From: Arhodomonas sp051195215
GTDB taxonomy: Bacteria; Pseudomonadota; Gammaproteobacteria; Nitrococcales; Nitrococcaceae
Direction of reading: 5' to 3'
Assembly (NCBI RefSeq): GCF_051195215.1
Contig: NZ_JBNAZM010000018.1
Span: forward strand, 1-64,000
DNA: 64,000 bases
Part shown: positions 37,153-45,163 of the stretch, one piece after another
Position numbering within the stretch: position 1 is the first letter of the stretch
Layout: every line of letters starts with the position of its first letter
Program-made: the position numbers and the translations under genes
Notes under the pieces: generated by a model
Told to the model about the DNA's origin: nothing
The model's input: the letters and a program-made list of their open reading frames with translations, nothing else
Databases searched by the model: none

Positions 37153-37188
37153 GCATTCCTTGGCATAACGCCGAGACCTCAGGGCGCT
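37153..37188 (+). repeat. Degenerate CRISPR repeat at the trailer end
   Basis: GCATTCCTTGGCATAACGCC, then GAGACCTCAGGGCG, matches the array repeat with scattered mismatches. It begins 55 bp after the last full repeat, so only 19 nt separate them, which indicates a deletion in the oldest spacer. It marks the decaying distal end of the array and confirms the leader-to-trailer direction. Confidence 0.85.
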
Positions 37189-37388
37189 ATACCGGCATTG
37201 CGGAAGACCGGATATCAAGAGCCCGAACCGCGACTTTCTGTGTGCGAGCGGCTGCGAGCAAATGCTGTCTCTATCCTACTCTGTGAGTGAGAAGGCGTAT
37301 GTAGCGTCTGGACGTGGGGACGAAGAGGTATCTGCCGCTTTACGGCCGCGCACAGACACGCAGATGAACACCTGACCAGAGGCCCAGC

Positions 37389-38363
37389 ATGGCGGAATTG
37401 CCGCTTCTCGCCGTCGACGACCTGCATCTGCACTACCGCACCCGCCGCGGGACCGTGCGCGCCGTCGACGGTGTGAACCTTACTGTGGATCGGGGCGAGG
37501 CCCTGGTCGTGCTGGGGGAGTCCGGCTGCGGCAAGAGCTCGCTGGCGCGGGCGCTGATGCGTGTGCTGCCGCGCAACGTCGCCGAGCTTACGGGCCACGT
37601 GGCGTTGGCGGGTACCGATGTGCTGGCCTTCGACGAGGAGCGCTTCCGCCGGGAGGTGCGTTGGCAACGCATGGGGCTGGTCATGCAGACCGCGATGAAC
37701 GCGCTCAATCCCGTCGTACGGGTGGGCGAGCAGGTCGCCGAGCCCATGCGGGTGCACCTGGGTGCTACCCGGGCACGCGCCGCCGAACGCGCCCGCGAGG
37801 TCTTCGAGCTCGTCGGCGTCTCGGCGGACTTCCTGGCGCGTTATCCCTTCGAGCTCTCCGGTGGCATGCGCCAGCGCGTGGTGCTCGCGATGGCGCTCAT
37901 CACCGAACCCGATCTGGTGATCCTGGACGAGCCCACCTCGGCGCTGGACGTGCTCACCCAGGCGAGCATCATGAACCGGTTGAAGCGCATCAAGCGCGAG
38001 CTCGGCACCAGCTTCATCCTCATCACCCATGATGTGGCCACCTCCAGCGAGCTCGCCGATCGCGTGGCGCTCATGTACGCCGGTCAGATCGTGGAGCTGG
38101 GGAGCGCGTATGCCTTCTTCCGCGACCCGGCACACCCTTACGCGCGCCTGCTGATGGCCAGCGTCCCACGCCTGCGCCAGGCCGAGCGTCCGGTCGCCAT
38201 CGCGGGTGAACCACCGAGCCTCGCCGCACCGCCGGCCGGTTGCCGATTCGCCGACCGCTGCCCGCACCGGTTCCGGCGCTGCGCCGAGGATCCGCCGGGC
38301 TTTCGCGTGGCCGGACGCGAGTCGGTGCGTTGCTGGCTGTATGCCGGGGAGCCCCGCGCATGA
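37389..38363 (+). CDS. ABC transporter ATPase, DppD/OppD type
   Basis: 324 residues. Walker A is GESGCGKSS, the signature is LSGGMRQRV and Walker B is LVILDEPTSALD. The C-terminal oligopeptide-type extension has CRFADRCPHRFRRC with its cysteine cluster. It overlaps the second ATPase gene by ATGA. No permease or binding protein is adjacent; the natural partners are the genes at 17611-22629 on the other side of the defence island. Confidence 0.92.
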   Translation: MAELPLLAVDDLHLHYRTRRGTVRAVDGVNLTVDRGEALVVLGESGCGKSSLARALMRVLPRNVAELTGHVALAGTDVLAFDEERFRREVRWQRMGLVMQTAMNALNPVVRVGEQVAEPMRVHLGATRARAAERAREVFELVGVSADFLARYPFELSGGMRQRVVLAMALITEPDLVILDEPTSALDVLTQASIMNRLKRIKRELGTSFILITHDVATSSELADRVALMYAGQIVELGSAYAFFRDPAHPYARLLMASVPRLRQAERPVAIAGEPPSLAAPPAGCRFADRCPHRFRRCAEDPPGFRVAGRESVRCWLYAGEPRA

Positions 38364-39376
38364 GCGCGTCCACCGACAGCCGCAAACGCCGCGGCCATTC
38401 CGGCGGCGCTGCGCTATCCGTTCGTGGCCTTCGCACCTGGTTCGAGCTGCGCCAGTGGGGATTCCTGCGTGCGGGTTGGGTACGCGCCGTGGACGGGGTG
38501 AGCTTCGAGCTACAGCCGGGGGAGGCAGTCGCCTTCGTCGGCGAAAGCGGCTGCGGCAAGAGCTCGCTGGCGCGCACGCTCCTCGGCCTGCACCGGCCCA
38601 CCGAAGGCGACGTCGTCTTCGGCGGGCAACCCCTGAGTACACTGCGCGGCCCTGAGCTCAAGCGCTACCGCGCCCGCGTGGGCTACGTGCAGCAGGATCC
38701 CTACGGTGCGCTGCCGCCATTCATGGACATCCGCCGCATCCTCGCCGAGCCGTTGATCGTCCACGGCGTGCGCCCCCGCTCGCAACGCCAGCGGCGCATC
38801 GAGGCGGCGCTGGCGGAGGTACGGCTGACACCGCCGGCGGAATTCCTCGGCAAATTCCCGCACATGCTGAGCGGCGGCCAGCAGCAGCGCGTCGTCATCG
38901 CCCGGGCCCTGGTACTCGAGCCCGCCATGCTCATCGCCGACGAGCCCGTCTCCATGCTCGACGCCTCGGTGCGCGTGGAGATCCTGGAGCTGCTGCGCCG
39001 CATTCAATCCGAGCGCGAGCTCACCCTCGCCTTCATCACCCATGACCTCTCCACGGTCCGGCATTACGCCTCACGGGTGTTCGTGATGTATGCCGGCCGC
39101 ATCGTCGAAGAGGCACCGGTAGACGACCTCCTGGCGCACCCGCAGCACCCCTATACCCAGGCCCTGCTCGCCGCCCTCGCCGACCCCGACCCGGACAACG
39201 CCCGGCGCGAGCGCCCCGTCCCCGGCGGCGAACCACCCAGCCTGCTGACGCCACCACCGGCCTGCCGTTTCCACCCGCGGTGCCCCCACTTCATGGCCGG
39301 GCTCTGCGACGTGAACGATCCGCCCGATTTCGAGCCGCGGTCCGCGCACTACAGTGCGTGCTGGCTGCATCGGTGA
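38360..39376 (+). CDS. ABC transporter ATPase, DppF/OppF type
   Basis: 338 residues. Walker A is GESGCGKSS, the Q loop is GYVQQDPYGALPP, the signature is LSGGQQQRV and Walker B is MLIADEPVSMLD. The C-terminal CRFHPRCPHFMAGLC is the oligopeptide-transporter motif. I chose the start overlapping the upstream stop (ATGA). It should form a heterodimer with the preceding ATPase and energise the peptide-type permeases encoded at 20157-22629. Confidence 0.93.
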   Translation: MSASTDSRKRRGHSGGAALSVRGLRTWFELRQWGFLRAGWVRAVDGVSFELQPGEAVAFVGESGCGKSSLARTLLGLHRPTEGDVVFGGQPLSTLRGPELKRYRARVGYVQQDPYGALPPFMDIRRILAEPLIVHGVRPRSQRQRRIEAALAEVRLTPPAEFLGKFPHMLSGGQQQRVVIARALVLEPAMLIADEPVSMLDASVRVEILELLRRIQSERELTLAFITHDLSTVRHYASRVFVMYAGRIVEEAPVDDLLAHPQHPYTQALLAALADPDPDNARRERPVPGGEPPSLLTPPPACRFHPRCPHFMAGLCDVNDPPDFEPRSAHYSACWLHR

Positions 39377-39537
39377 TCCCACGCCCCCATCGCACCAGCG
39401 GGCAGCCATCACCACCCAACTAGTGCCCACGGACGTCCTTTCCGCTCGGCATCGTACCCATCGCTCGACGTCGCCGCGCGCCTGCACGGGCTCATACGTT
39501 CGACCGACTGTTGATCATTGTCCTCACACCGGTGAGA

Positions 39538-39569
39538 CACCAACGGCCTGTCTCCACGGGCCGTTGGTG
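39538..39569. terminator. Hairpin between convergent genes
   Basis: CACCAACGGCC (39538-39548) and GGCCGTTGGTG (39559-39569) form a perfect 11-bp stem with a 10-nt loop. It lies between the end of the ATPase genes and the end of the convergent coiled-coil gene, so it may stop transcription from both sides. It has no long T tract. The rest of 39377-39586 shows no gene. Confidence 0.55.
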
Positions 39570-39586
39570 CCTCGCTCGCCGGGCTG

Positions 39587-40726
39587 TCACTCGGCGGCTT
39601 CTTCGCTACGCTGTTGCTGGCGGGCGGCTTCCAGATCCTGCTGCACATCCGCCAATTGTTCTTCCCGCTCGGCGATGCGGTCCGCCAGGGCGGTTGCCCG
39701 TTGATTGCGGGCCTCGATCTCGCTCTGAAGCTCGGCGAGGCGATCTTCGGCCTGCCCGATGCTCGCTTGCAGGTCTTCGAGCTCCGTCTGAGTCTCCTGA
39801 CGCTGCGTTTGTGCGCTACCGATGTCGTCGTCCAGTTCCGCGAGCGTGTCTTCGCGCTTCTCCATTTGGCTGGTCAACGAGCTCAACCGGTCGTTCTGGC
39901 TCTGGATCTGACTCTGCAACTCCGAGAGGCGATTCTGCGCGTCGTCGATGCTCGTTTGAAGCTGCTGCCTTTGCGCTTCGGCCTCGTCGCGTCGTGTCGC
40001 CGCAGCATCGGCCCTATCTGCAAGTTTCTCGAGCTCGCCTTCACGATTACTGATTTGGCTGTCCAACGATTGCAGGCGATCGTTGCGGCTCTGGATCTGG
40101 CTCTGTAACTCGGAGAGGCGATTCTGCGCGTCGTCGATCTTCGCTTGAAGCTGCCGCCTTTGCGCCTCGGCCTCGTCACGCCGTGTCGCCGCGTCCTCGG
40201 CCTCTGCGGCGAGCGCCTCGAGCTCGCTTTCGCGCTCCTCGAGCTGGCTGGTCAAGGCATCGAGCCGTTCGTTGCGCCCGGCTATCCGCTCATCCAGCTC
40301 AGTGAGACGTTCTTCGCTCGCGCTGACCTGCGACCGTAGCGTCTCGGTTTGCTGCGCCAGCTCCGAGCGCCGCGCCTCGGCTTCCTCGGCCGCTACCTCG
40401 GCCTGCTCACGGGCCTTCTCAGCGGCTTCCAGTTCCTCGCGCGCCGCTGTCAGCTCCTCCTGTAACGATTCCAGCTTGGCGTTCGCCTCGTCGATGGCGC
40501 CGTGCACCGCTTTGAGCTCGTCATTCTCGGCGGTCAATTCCTCGTTGTTGGCTTCGAGCGACGACAGGCGCTCCTGGAAGGACGTTCTTTCCTGCGCCCA
40601 GGCGGCCTGCTGGCCCTGGAGCCGCGTAGCGAAGTAAATGGCCGCCAGTATCGCCACGATTGCCACGGCCGCGAGCACACGAACGCGATTGTCCCTGAAT
40701 AGCCCGGCAAGTGATTGTTCTGCCAT
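39587..40726 (-). CDS. Membrane-anchored coiled-coil protein with internal repeats
   Basis: 379 residues. A hydrophobic segment at about 16-36 (VRVLAAVAIVAILAAIYFATR) follows a short cytoplasmic start, and nearly all the rest is charged heptad-like sequence rich in Glu, Gln, Ala and Arg. It contains at least two long internal repeats: the block with QRRQLQAKIDDAQNRLSELQ recurs as QRQQLQTSIDDAQNRLSELQ about 60 residues later. The expected shape is a long periplasmic rod tethered to the inner membrane. I see no enzymatic domain. Function unknown; TolA-like or envelope-spanning roles are possible. Confidence 0.7.
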   Translation of the reverse strand: MAEQSLAGLFRDNRVRVLAAVAIVAILAAIYFATRLQGQQAAWAQERTSFQERLSSLEANNEELTAENDELKAVHGAIDEANAKLESLQEELTAAREELEAAEKAREQAEVAAEEAEARRSELAQQTETLRSQVSASEERLTELDERIAGRNERLDALTSQLEERESELEALAAEAEDAATRRDEAEAQRRQLQAKIDDAQNRLSELQSQIQSRNDRLQSLDSQISNREGELEKLADRADAAATRRDEAEAQRQQLQTSIDDAQNRLSELQSQIQSQNDRLSSLTSQMEKREDTLAELDDDIGSAQTQRQETQTELEDLQASIGQAEDRLAELQSEIEARNQRATALADRIAEREEQLADVQQDLEAARQQQRSEEAAE

Positions 40727-40936
40727 GAGCGTTGACTCCCCCGTTGGTCACAGCAATGTTGTCACCCAGCTCTGCTGGCGGAGTGTCCGGTCATCCCGGC
40801 AGAGCCCACTGACGTAAGCGTAGTGCCTTTGAGCACGACGACCATTGCACCCTGCGGACGGTCGGCGCGATACCGGAAGCACTCCGATAGGAGTGACACG
40901 CAGGCGCCAGGGCGAGGGCATCATTCGCGCCCGCGA

Positions 40937-41992
40937 TCAGAGACCACCGTTTGACGCCCGGGCGAGACCGACGCGACGCTCTGCCGCTTTCAACATCAAT
41001 TCCATCATGGCCGCATAGTCATAACCGGCCCATTCGGCCATCATTGCCATCTTGCCGTCCCAGTACCACGTGGGGTTGGTGTTGGCATCGATCAGCCGGG
41101 GCTCGCCGTCCGGGCCGCAGCGGAAGTCGATACGAGCGTAGTCCCGGAAGCCGAGCCGTGTGAAAAGCCTGCTGCAATGCTCGACGAGCTTTGCCCAGGT
41201 GATGTCGTCGATATCGGCCTGACGGAACTGAAGCTTCGACCAGTACGGGGATTCCGGATCGGCCTTGGAGGCGTAGGTCAGAATTGGTGGCAACTCCGGG
41301 TCCAGCGCGCTGTAGTCCACCTCCAATGGCGGCAGCACGGTGAAACCGTCCGCCGGGTTGCCGATCAGTCCGACGGTGAATTCGGTGCCGGTGAGCATGT
41401 CCTGGATGAGGGCCTGGGGAATCTCCAGCACGCTGCGCAGCCACGCCATGTACGCCTCCGCTTCGACGGCATCATTCACGACGCAGTCCTTGGTGATACC
41501 AAAGCTGCCACCGCTGGCGTTCGGCTTGATGATGGCCGGATAGAGCACCGGCATTACCGGCGGGTCGGCGGTGAGGTCGACATAGGTTTCGTTGGGCACG
41601 GGAATGCCCAGCGTCGCCGCCGCCGCGCGCACCAGCGCTTTGTCGGTGCTCACGCTGATGGCCATGGGGTCGGAGCCGGTATACGGTAGCTCGAGAATCT
41701 CCAGCAGCGCGGGGACGTTGCGTTCGTAGTCCCAGTTGTTGCGGAAGCCCGTATCACAGAGATTGAGCACCAGCGCCGGACGGGCGGCCTTCAGGGACTC
41801 GAACAGCCGGTCGTGATCGTCGAAGTAGGTAAAGCGGTAGCCATTCAGGTTCGCCAGAGCGGTGCGCAGGCGTTCGACCCCCGTGTATTCCTCCTCGCCG
41901 AAACGCCCGTCGGGGGCGTATGGATAGGGATAGCGGGGGTCACCGAGGAGCACCGCCACGTTGACCGGGCCATGCGGACTCGTCTCACCCAT
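40937..41992 (-). CDS. ATP-grasp ligase, D-alanine--D-alanine ligase-like
   Basis: 351 residues. YPAIIKPNASGGSFGITKD is the ATP-grasp lysine and glycine-rich loop, and DYARIDFRCGPDGEPRLIDANTNPTW carries the metal-binding Asp/Asn residues. The N-terminus (VAVLLGDPRYPY...GEEEYTGVERLRTAL) resembles D-Ala-D-Ala ligase homologues, but it is not in a murein cluster and the serine-clamp motifs of true Ddl are not obvious, so the amino acid substrate is unknown. I chose the ATG with GGGAGG 8 nt upstream. The gene order suggests a link with the MTHFR-like gene just upstream. Bases 40727-40936 hold nothing I recognise. Confidence 0.78.
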   Translation of the reverse strand: MGETSPHGPVNVAVLLGDPRYPYPYAPDGRFGEEEYTGVERLRTALANLNGYRFTYFDDHDRLFESLKAARPALVLNLCDTGFRNNWDYERNVPALLEILELPYTGSDPMAISVSTDKALVRAAAATLGIPVPNETYVDLTADPPVMPVLYPAIIKPNASGGSFGITKDCVVNDAVEAEAYMAWLRSVLEIPQALIQDMLTGTEFTVGLIGNPADGFTVLPPLEVDYSALDPELPPILTYASKADPESPYWSKLQFRQADIDDITWAKLVEHCSRLFTRLGFRDYARIDFRCGPDGEPRLIDANTNPTWYWDGKMAMMAEWAGYDYAAMMELMLKAAERRVGLARASNGGL

Positions 41993-42083
41993 GCGTACGG
42001 CCTCCCTTGCGCCGCCCAATATCGATAGGCCTCTGAGTCAACATAGACGCTCCCCACGCCAGCGGGCACGCCCGTCACTCCGG

Positions 42084-42890
42084 TTAGTAAGCGTGCGGCG
42101 TGGACAGCGAACGCGCGGCGTCGATCAGCCTGGAGGCATCAGCGCCGTAGGAAAACACGTGGAAGCCGTCGTCGCCGCCCATCTCCGGCGAGGCACCCAC
42201 CTGCCGAACGAACTCGACCGGGTCGGGCAGGCGCGAGCGCAGCATACGCAGAAACAGATCCAGGCTGACTCTGTTCGCCGCCCTCACCCGCGGGTGCGAG
42301 AACACCTCGGCACGGGCATTACGCATCACCGCCTGGAACACCCGCCTCGGCACCCGCACCATGACGCCGACGTGCACTGGAATGACCACCCCGCGGGCGC
42401 GCGCCGTCTGCAACCACTGGCGCATGTTCCCGACGCTGAAGCTCGCCTGCGTAATCACCCGTTCGGCCCCCGCGGCCTGCTTATCGAGCACGATGGCGGC
42501 GCTCCTCGCACGGTGGGCGCTGCTGGTGAGCGTGAAGTAGCTTTCCGGGTACGCGCCCACGGATACGTGGATGCCCTGGTTCCGGAATCGTTCGATGAGC
42601 TCGTAGACCGTACGCACACCCTCCCCGTGCCCCGGATTGCCCGAGACCACGAGTGCACGCTGAATGCCGCTGGCATCGAGTCGCGCAACGACTCGCTCGA
42701 CGTCGTCCACCCGGTTGGCGGGCACGTGCACGGTCACCGGATCGGCAACGCCGGCCGCTTTGTCGATCGCCTCGTCGAGATCTCCGGTACAGGGGATCAG
42801 TATCTCCTCGGCCCCGGCCTCGATCAGCCGGGCGGCACTGCGAATACCCAACGCTTCCGCGCTTACGTGCATCGATCCCGCGCCCGGCAA
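42084..42890 (-). CDS. Methylenetetrahydrofolate reductase-like protein
   Basis: 268 residues with the MTHFR TIM-barrel pattern: ALVVSGNPGHGEGVRTVYELIE resembles the substrate/FAD strand, VSVGAYPESYF matches the family block, and AAGAERVITQASFSV matches the Gln-containing active-site strand of MetF. The conserved N-terminal Glu of the MetF start is not obvious, and similarity is partial. It may act on a folate or another C1 carrier, or the N-terminus may be wrongly placed. It lies 91 bp upstream of the ATP-grasp gene in the same orientation. Confidence 0.65.
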   Translation of the reverse strand: MPGAGSMHVSAEALGIRSAARLIEAGAEEILIPCTGDLDEAIDKAAGVADPVTVHVPANRVDDVERVVARLDASGIQRALVVSGNPGHGEGVRTVYELIERFRNQGIHVSVGAYPESYFTLTSSAHRARSAAIVLDKQAAGAERVITQASFSVGNMRQWLQTARARGVVIPVHVGVMVRVPRRVFQAVMRNARAEVFSHPRVRAANRVSLDLFLRMLRSRLPDPVEFVRQVGASPEMGGDDGFHVFSYGADASRLIDAARSLSTPHAY

Positions 42891-42993
42891 TGACCACGAT
42901 GTGTACCGGTCATCTCATGACTTCCGGGCGCTGCCGCGGATATCAACCCTTGAACGCGATTTTCAAGCGCTACACGGCAGCCACCCCGGAATG

Positions 42994-43186
42994 AGGTATT
43001 CGCTGGCGGGGCCGGGTCACGCCATGCGAGCGCAACGCCGCCACCGGGCCGCTGCGGCGCGCCCTTCGGGCGAGGCTGTCGGGCGCTCTCGCGGCGTTGC
43101 TCGTCGCTCATGTAGCGCTTGCTACACCACGCTCCTCGCGCCTTGCGAGAACGCCCGACAGCCTCGCTGACATGTGGCATTACCTG
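42994..43186. repeat. MITE-like intergenic repeat, copy A
   Basis: This 364-bp intergenic gap (42891-43254) holds a repeat shared with 52673-53012. Common blocks are GCGAGCGCAACGCCGCC (43027 region), GCGTTGCTCGTCGCTCATG (43092 region), then CTTGCTACAC and CGCTCCTCGCGCC. The ends are diverged; the right end (CTGACATGTGGCATTACCTG) resembles in reverse the terminal repeat of the 52673 copy. No protein is encoded. Confidence 0.7.
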
Positions 43187-43254
43187 TGATCGGATTAGTA
43201 GTAGTAGGCTTGCAGGCAAACGCAGGCAAACACCGATGCAGAACGGGCCCCGCC

Positions 43255-43752
43255 ATGCAGGACGCTGAGCCAACCGCGGCACTTTCGCAGATTGCCGATT
43301 TCGAGACCCTGGCGACGTACACGGACCGGTTCGCCTCGTCGGCCCGCACCCGGGTGGACGTGGTTACGCCGAACCTGGAGCCCCAGCTTTATGACCGGCC
43401 GGCATTCGTCGCGGCGGTCGAACGGTTCGCGCTCGACCGCCGCGACGCCCGAGTGCGCATACTGGTCGCCGACGCCCAGGCCGCAGTGCGCTACAGCCGC
43501 CGGCTGATACCGCTCACCCGCCGGCTGCCCAGCGTCTTCGAGCTGCGCCAGTTGCGCCCGAAGCACGCGGACTCCCCGCGCGCCCTGCTGATCATCGATG
43601 GCCGTCATGTCATCGACCGGCCTCAGGGCGGGCGGCCGGACGGTGTCGCAAGCGAAGACTCGCCCGGCAGAGCGAAACCGTATGCGGAAACGTTCGAGGC
43701 ACTCTACGCCGAGAGCGACCCGCACACCGAATTCCGGGGGCTGCAGCTATGA
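43255..43752 (+). CDS. Hypothetical protein (DUF7931-like)
   Basis: 165 residues, soluble. FASSARTRVDVVTPNLEPQLYDRPAFVAAVERFA and RDARVRILVADAQAAVRYSRRLIPLTRRLPS resemble a phospholipase D-like half-domain seen in gammaproteobacterial proteins next to secretin-like genes. No HKD motif is present, so no phosphodiesterase activity is expected. I chose ATG 43255; an upstream in-frame start would add 27 poorly conserved residues. It overlaps the following gene by ATGA. Confidence 0.55.
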   Translation: MQDAEPTAALSQIADFETLATYTDRFASSARTRVDVVTPNLEPQLYDRPAFVAAVERFALDRRDARVRILVADAQAAVRYSRRLIPLTRRLPSVFELRQLRPKHADSPRALLIIDGRHVIDRPQGGRPDGVASEDSPGRAKPYAETFEALYAESDPHTEFRGLQL

Positions 43753-44519
43753 GGCGGGCGACGGCACGGGTGGCGGCAATCCTCGCCGTGGCCATCATTG
43801 CCTGCAGCAACCAGGCGTTGGCGGCGATCGACACCATCACGCTGAAACACCGGCCCGCGGAAACGATTCTCCCTGCGTTACGGGAGCTGGCACCGCAAGG
43901 CGTGGGCCTGGCGGCGGACGGGTTCCGGTTGATCGTGCGAGGCGAGCCCGGCGAGATCGCCAGCATGCGCGAAGCGGTGGCGACGCTCGACCGGCCGCTG
44001 GCCAATCTGCTCGTCAGCGTCCGACACAGCGGGCGCGCCACCCGGGAGCAACGGCGTATCGAAGGGCGCGGCCAGGTAGGCAACGACGGTGCCTCCGGCC
44101 ACCTGGAGATCCGCCGCACCCACAGCGAGCGCGACGAGACCGGCAACCAGCGCGTACGCACGCTCGAAGGCCATGCCGCACGCATCGATACGGGCATGAC
44201 GGTGCCCGCCGGCAGCCGCTGGCTGTGGGCAGGCCGACGCGGTGCGGGCTACGCGGAAGCACCCGCCTACCGCCATATGCCCGACGGCTTCTACGCTGTA
44301 CCGTACCTCAACGGCGAGCGCGTACGCGTCGAGATCGCGGTACGCCGGGAGCGCCCCGATGGCGAACGCACGCGCAAACGCGAGGTGGTAACCACGGTCA
44401 GCGGGCGCCTGGGTGAATGGATTCCCCTGGGCGGGGTCAGCAGCGGCGATCGGGCCGGACATTGGCGCACGGCGAAATCCGCTGCGCGCATCGAGTTGAG
44501 AGTGGAGCGGGTGCGGTAG
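43749..44519 (+). CDS. Exported protein with secretin N1-like domain
   Basis: 256 residues with a signal peptide (AAILAVAIIACSNQALA, residues about 8-25). ITLKHRPAETILPALRELAPQGVGLAADGFRLIVRGEP is the small alpha/beta fold of secretin N-domains, but no secretin pore follows. The rest is beta-rich. With the preceding gene it forms a two-gene unit. The role is unknown; a periplasmic adaptor or a remnant of a pilus or secretion system is possible. Confidence 0.6.
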   Translation: MRRATARVAAILAVAIIACSNQALAAIDTITLKHRPAETILPALRELAPQGVGLAADGFRLIVRGEPGEIASMREAVATLDRPLANLLVSVRHSGRATREQRRIEGRGQVGNDGASGHLEIRRTHSERDETGNQRVRTLEGHAARIDTGMTVPAGSRWLWAGRRGAGYAEAPAYRHMPDGFYAVPYLNGERVRVEIAVRRERPDGERTRKREVVTTVSGRLGEWIPLGGVSSGDRAGHWRTAKSAARIELRVERVR

Positions 44520-44525
44520 CGGGCT

Positions 44526-45122
44526 TCAGTCCGCGCCCCAGAGGCTGCGCACGCGCTCCCGGTTGAGGGCGAGCCACTGCAGCGCGATGAGCGGCATGGC
44601 GGCGTGGATGGTGCCGTCGTCCACCATCGCCATCGCCTCGTCGAAGCTCACCACGTGCACGCGGATATCCTCGCCCTCCTCGGCGAGCCCGTGCACACCG
44701 CCCAGGTTGCTGGTATCGGTGCGGGCGCAATACAGATGCACCTGCTCCGAGGTGCCACCGGGGCTGACCAGATAACGGCAGATGGAGAGCACGTCCGCGA
44801 GCTCGCAGTTCGCCTCCTCCACGGATTCCCGCCGGGCGACCGCCTCGGGTGATTCCCCCGGCTCGATGATGCCGGCGATCACCTCCATCAGCCACGGCCC
44901 CCGGGGCGCCTCCAGCGCGCCCACCCGGAACTGCTCCACCAGGACCACCTCGTCGCGCGCCGGGTCGTACGGCAGAACGCCGACGGAGTGGCCGCGCTCG
45001 AAGACCTCGCGGTCGAGCTCCGGGCCCATGCCCCCCTCGAACTGGGCATGGCGCACGCGGTAGCGGCGGATGCGGAAGTAGCCGTCGTAGGCGTCCTCGG
45101 CGTCAACGATCTCGTAGTGCAT
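44526..45122 (-). CDS. nudF: ADP-ribose pyrophosphatase (Nudix)
   Basis: 198 residues. The Nudix box G-x5-E-x7-R-E-x2-E-E is present as GIIEPGESPEAVARRESVEE. The flanking VVLVEQFRVGALEAPRGPWLMEVIAG and the C-terminal ALQWLALNRERVR match the NudF/ADPRP type. It hydrolyses ADP-ribose to AMP and ribose 5-phosphate. The start MHYEIVDAEDAYDGYFRIRRY is the usual N-terminus. It lies 41 bp after rlmD. Confidence 0.9.
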   Translation of the reverse strand: MHYEIVDAEDAYDGYFRIRRYRVRHAQFEGGMGPELDREVFERGHSVGVLPYDPARDEVVLVEQFRVGALEAPRGPWLMEVIAGIIEPGESPEAVARRESVEEANCELADVLSICRYLVSPGGTSEQVHLYCARTDTSNLGGVHGLAEEGEDIRVHVVSFDEAMAMVDDGTIHAAMPLIALQWLALNRERVRSLWGAD

Positions 45123-45163
45123 GCGACTCCCTCTCTGCGCGGACAGACCCGCCGCCAGCTGTC

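Noticed and set aside
34423..37168. Repetitive 'proteins' with MRPRRFAEEY or IPRQNAEASLK units
   Set aside because: These are translations of the CRISPR repeat and differ in length only through the spacers; there is no gene here.
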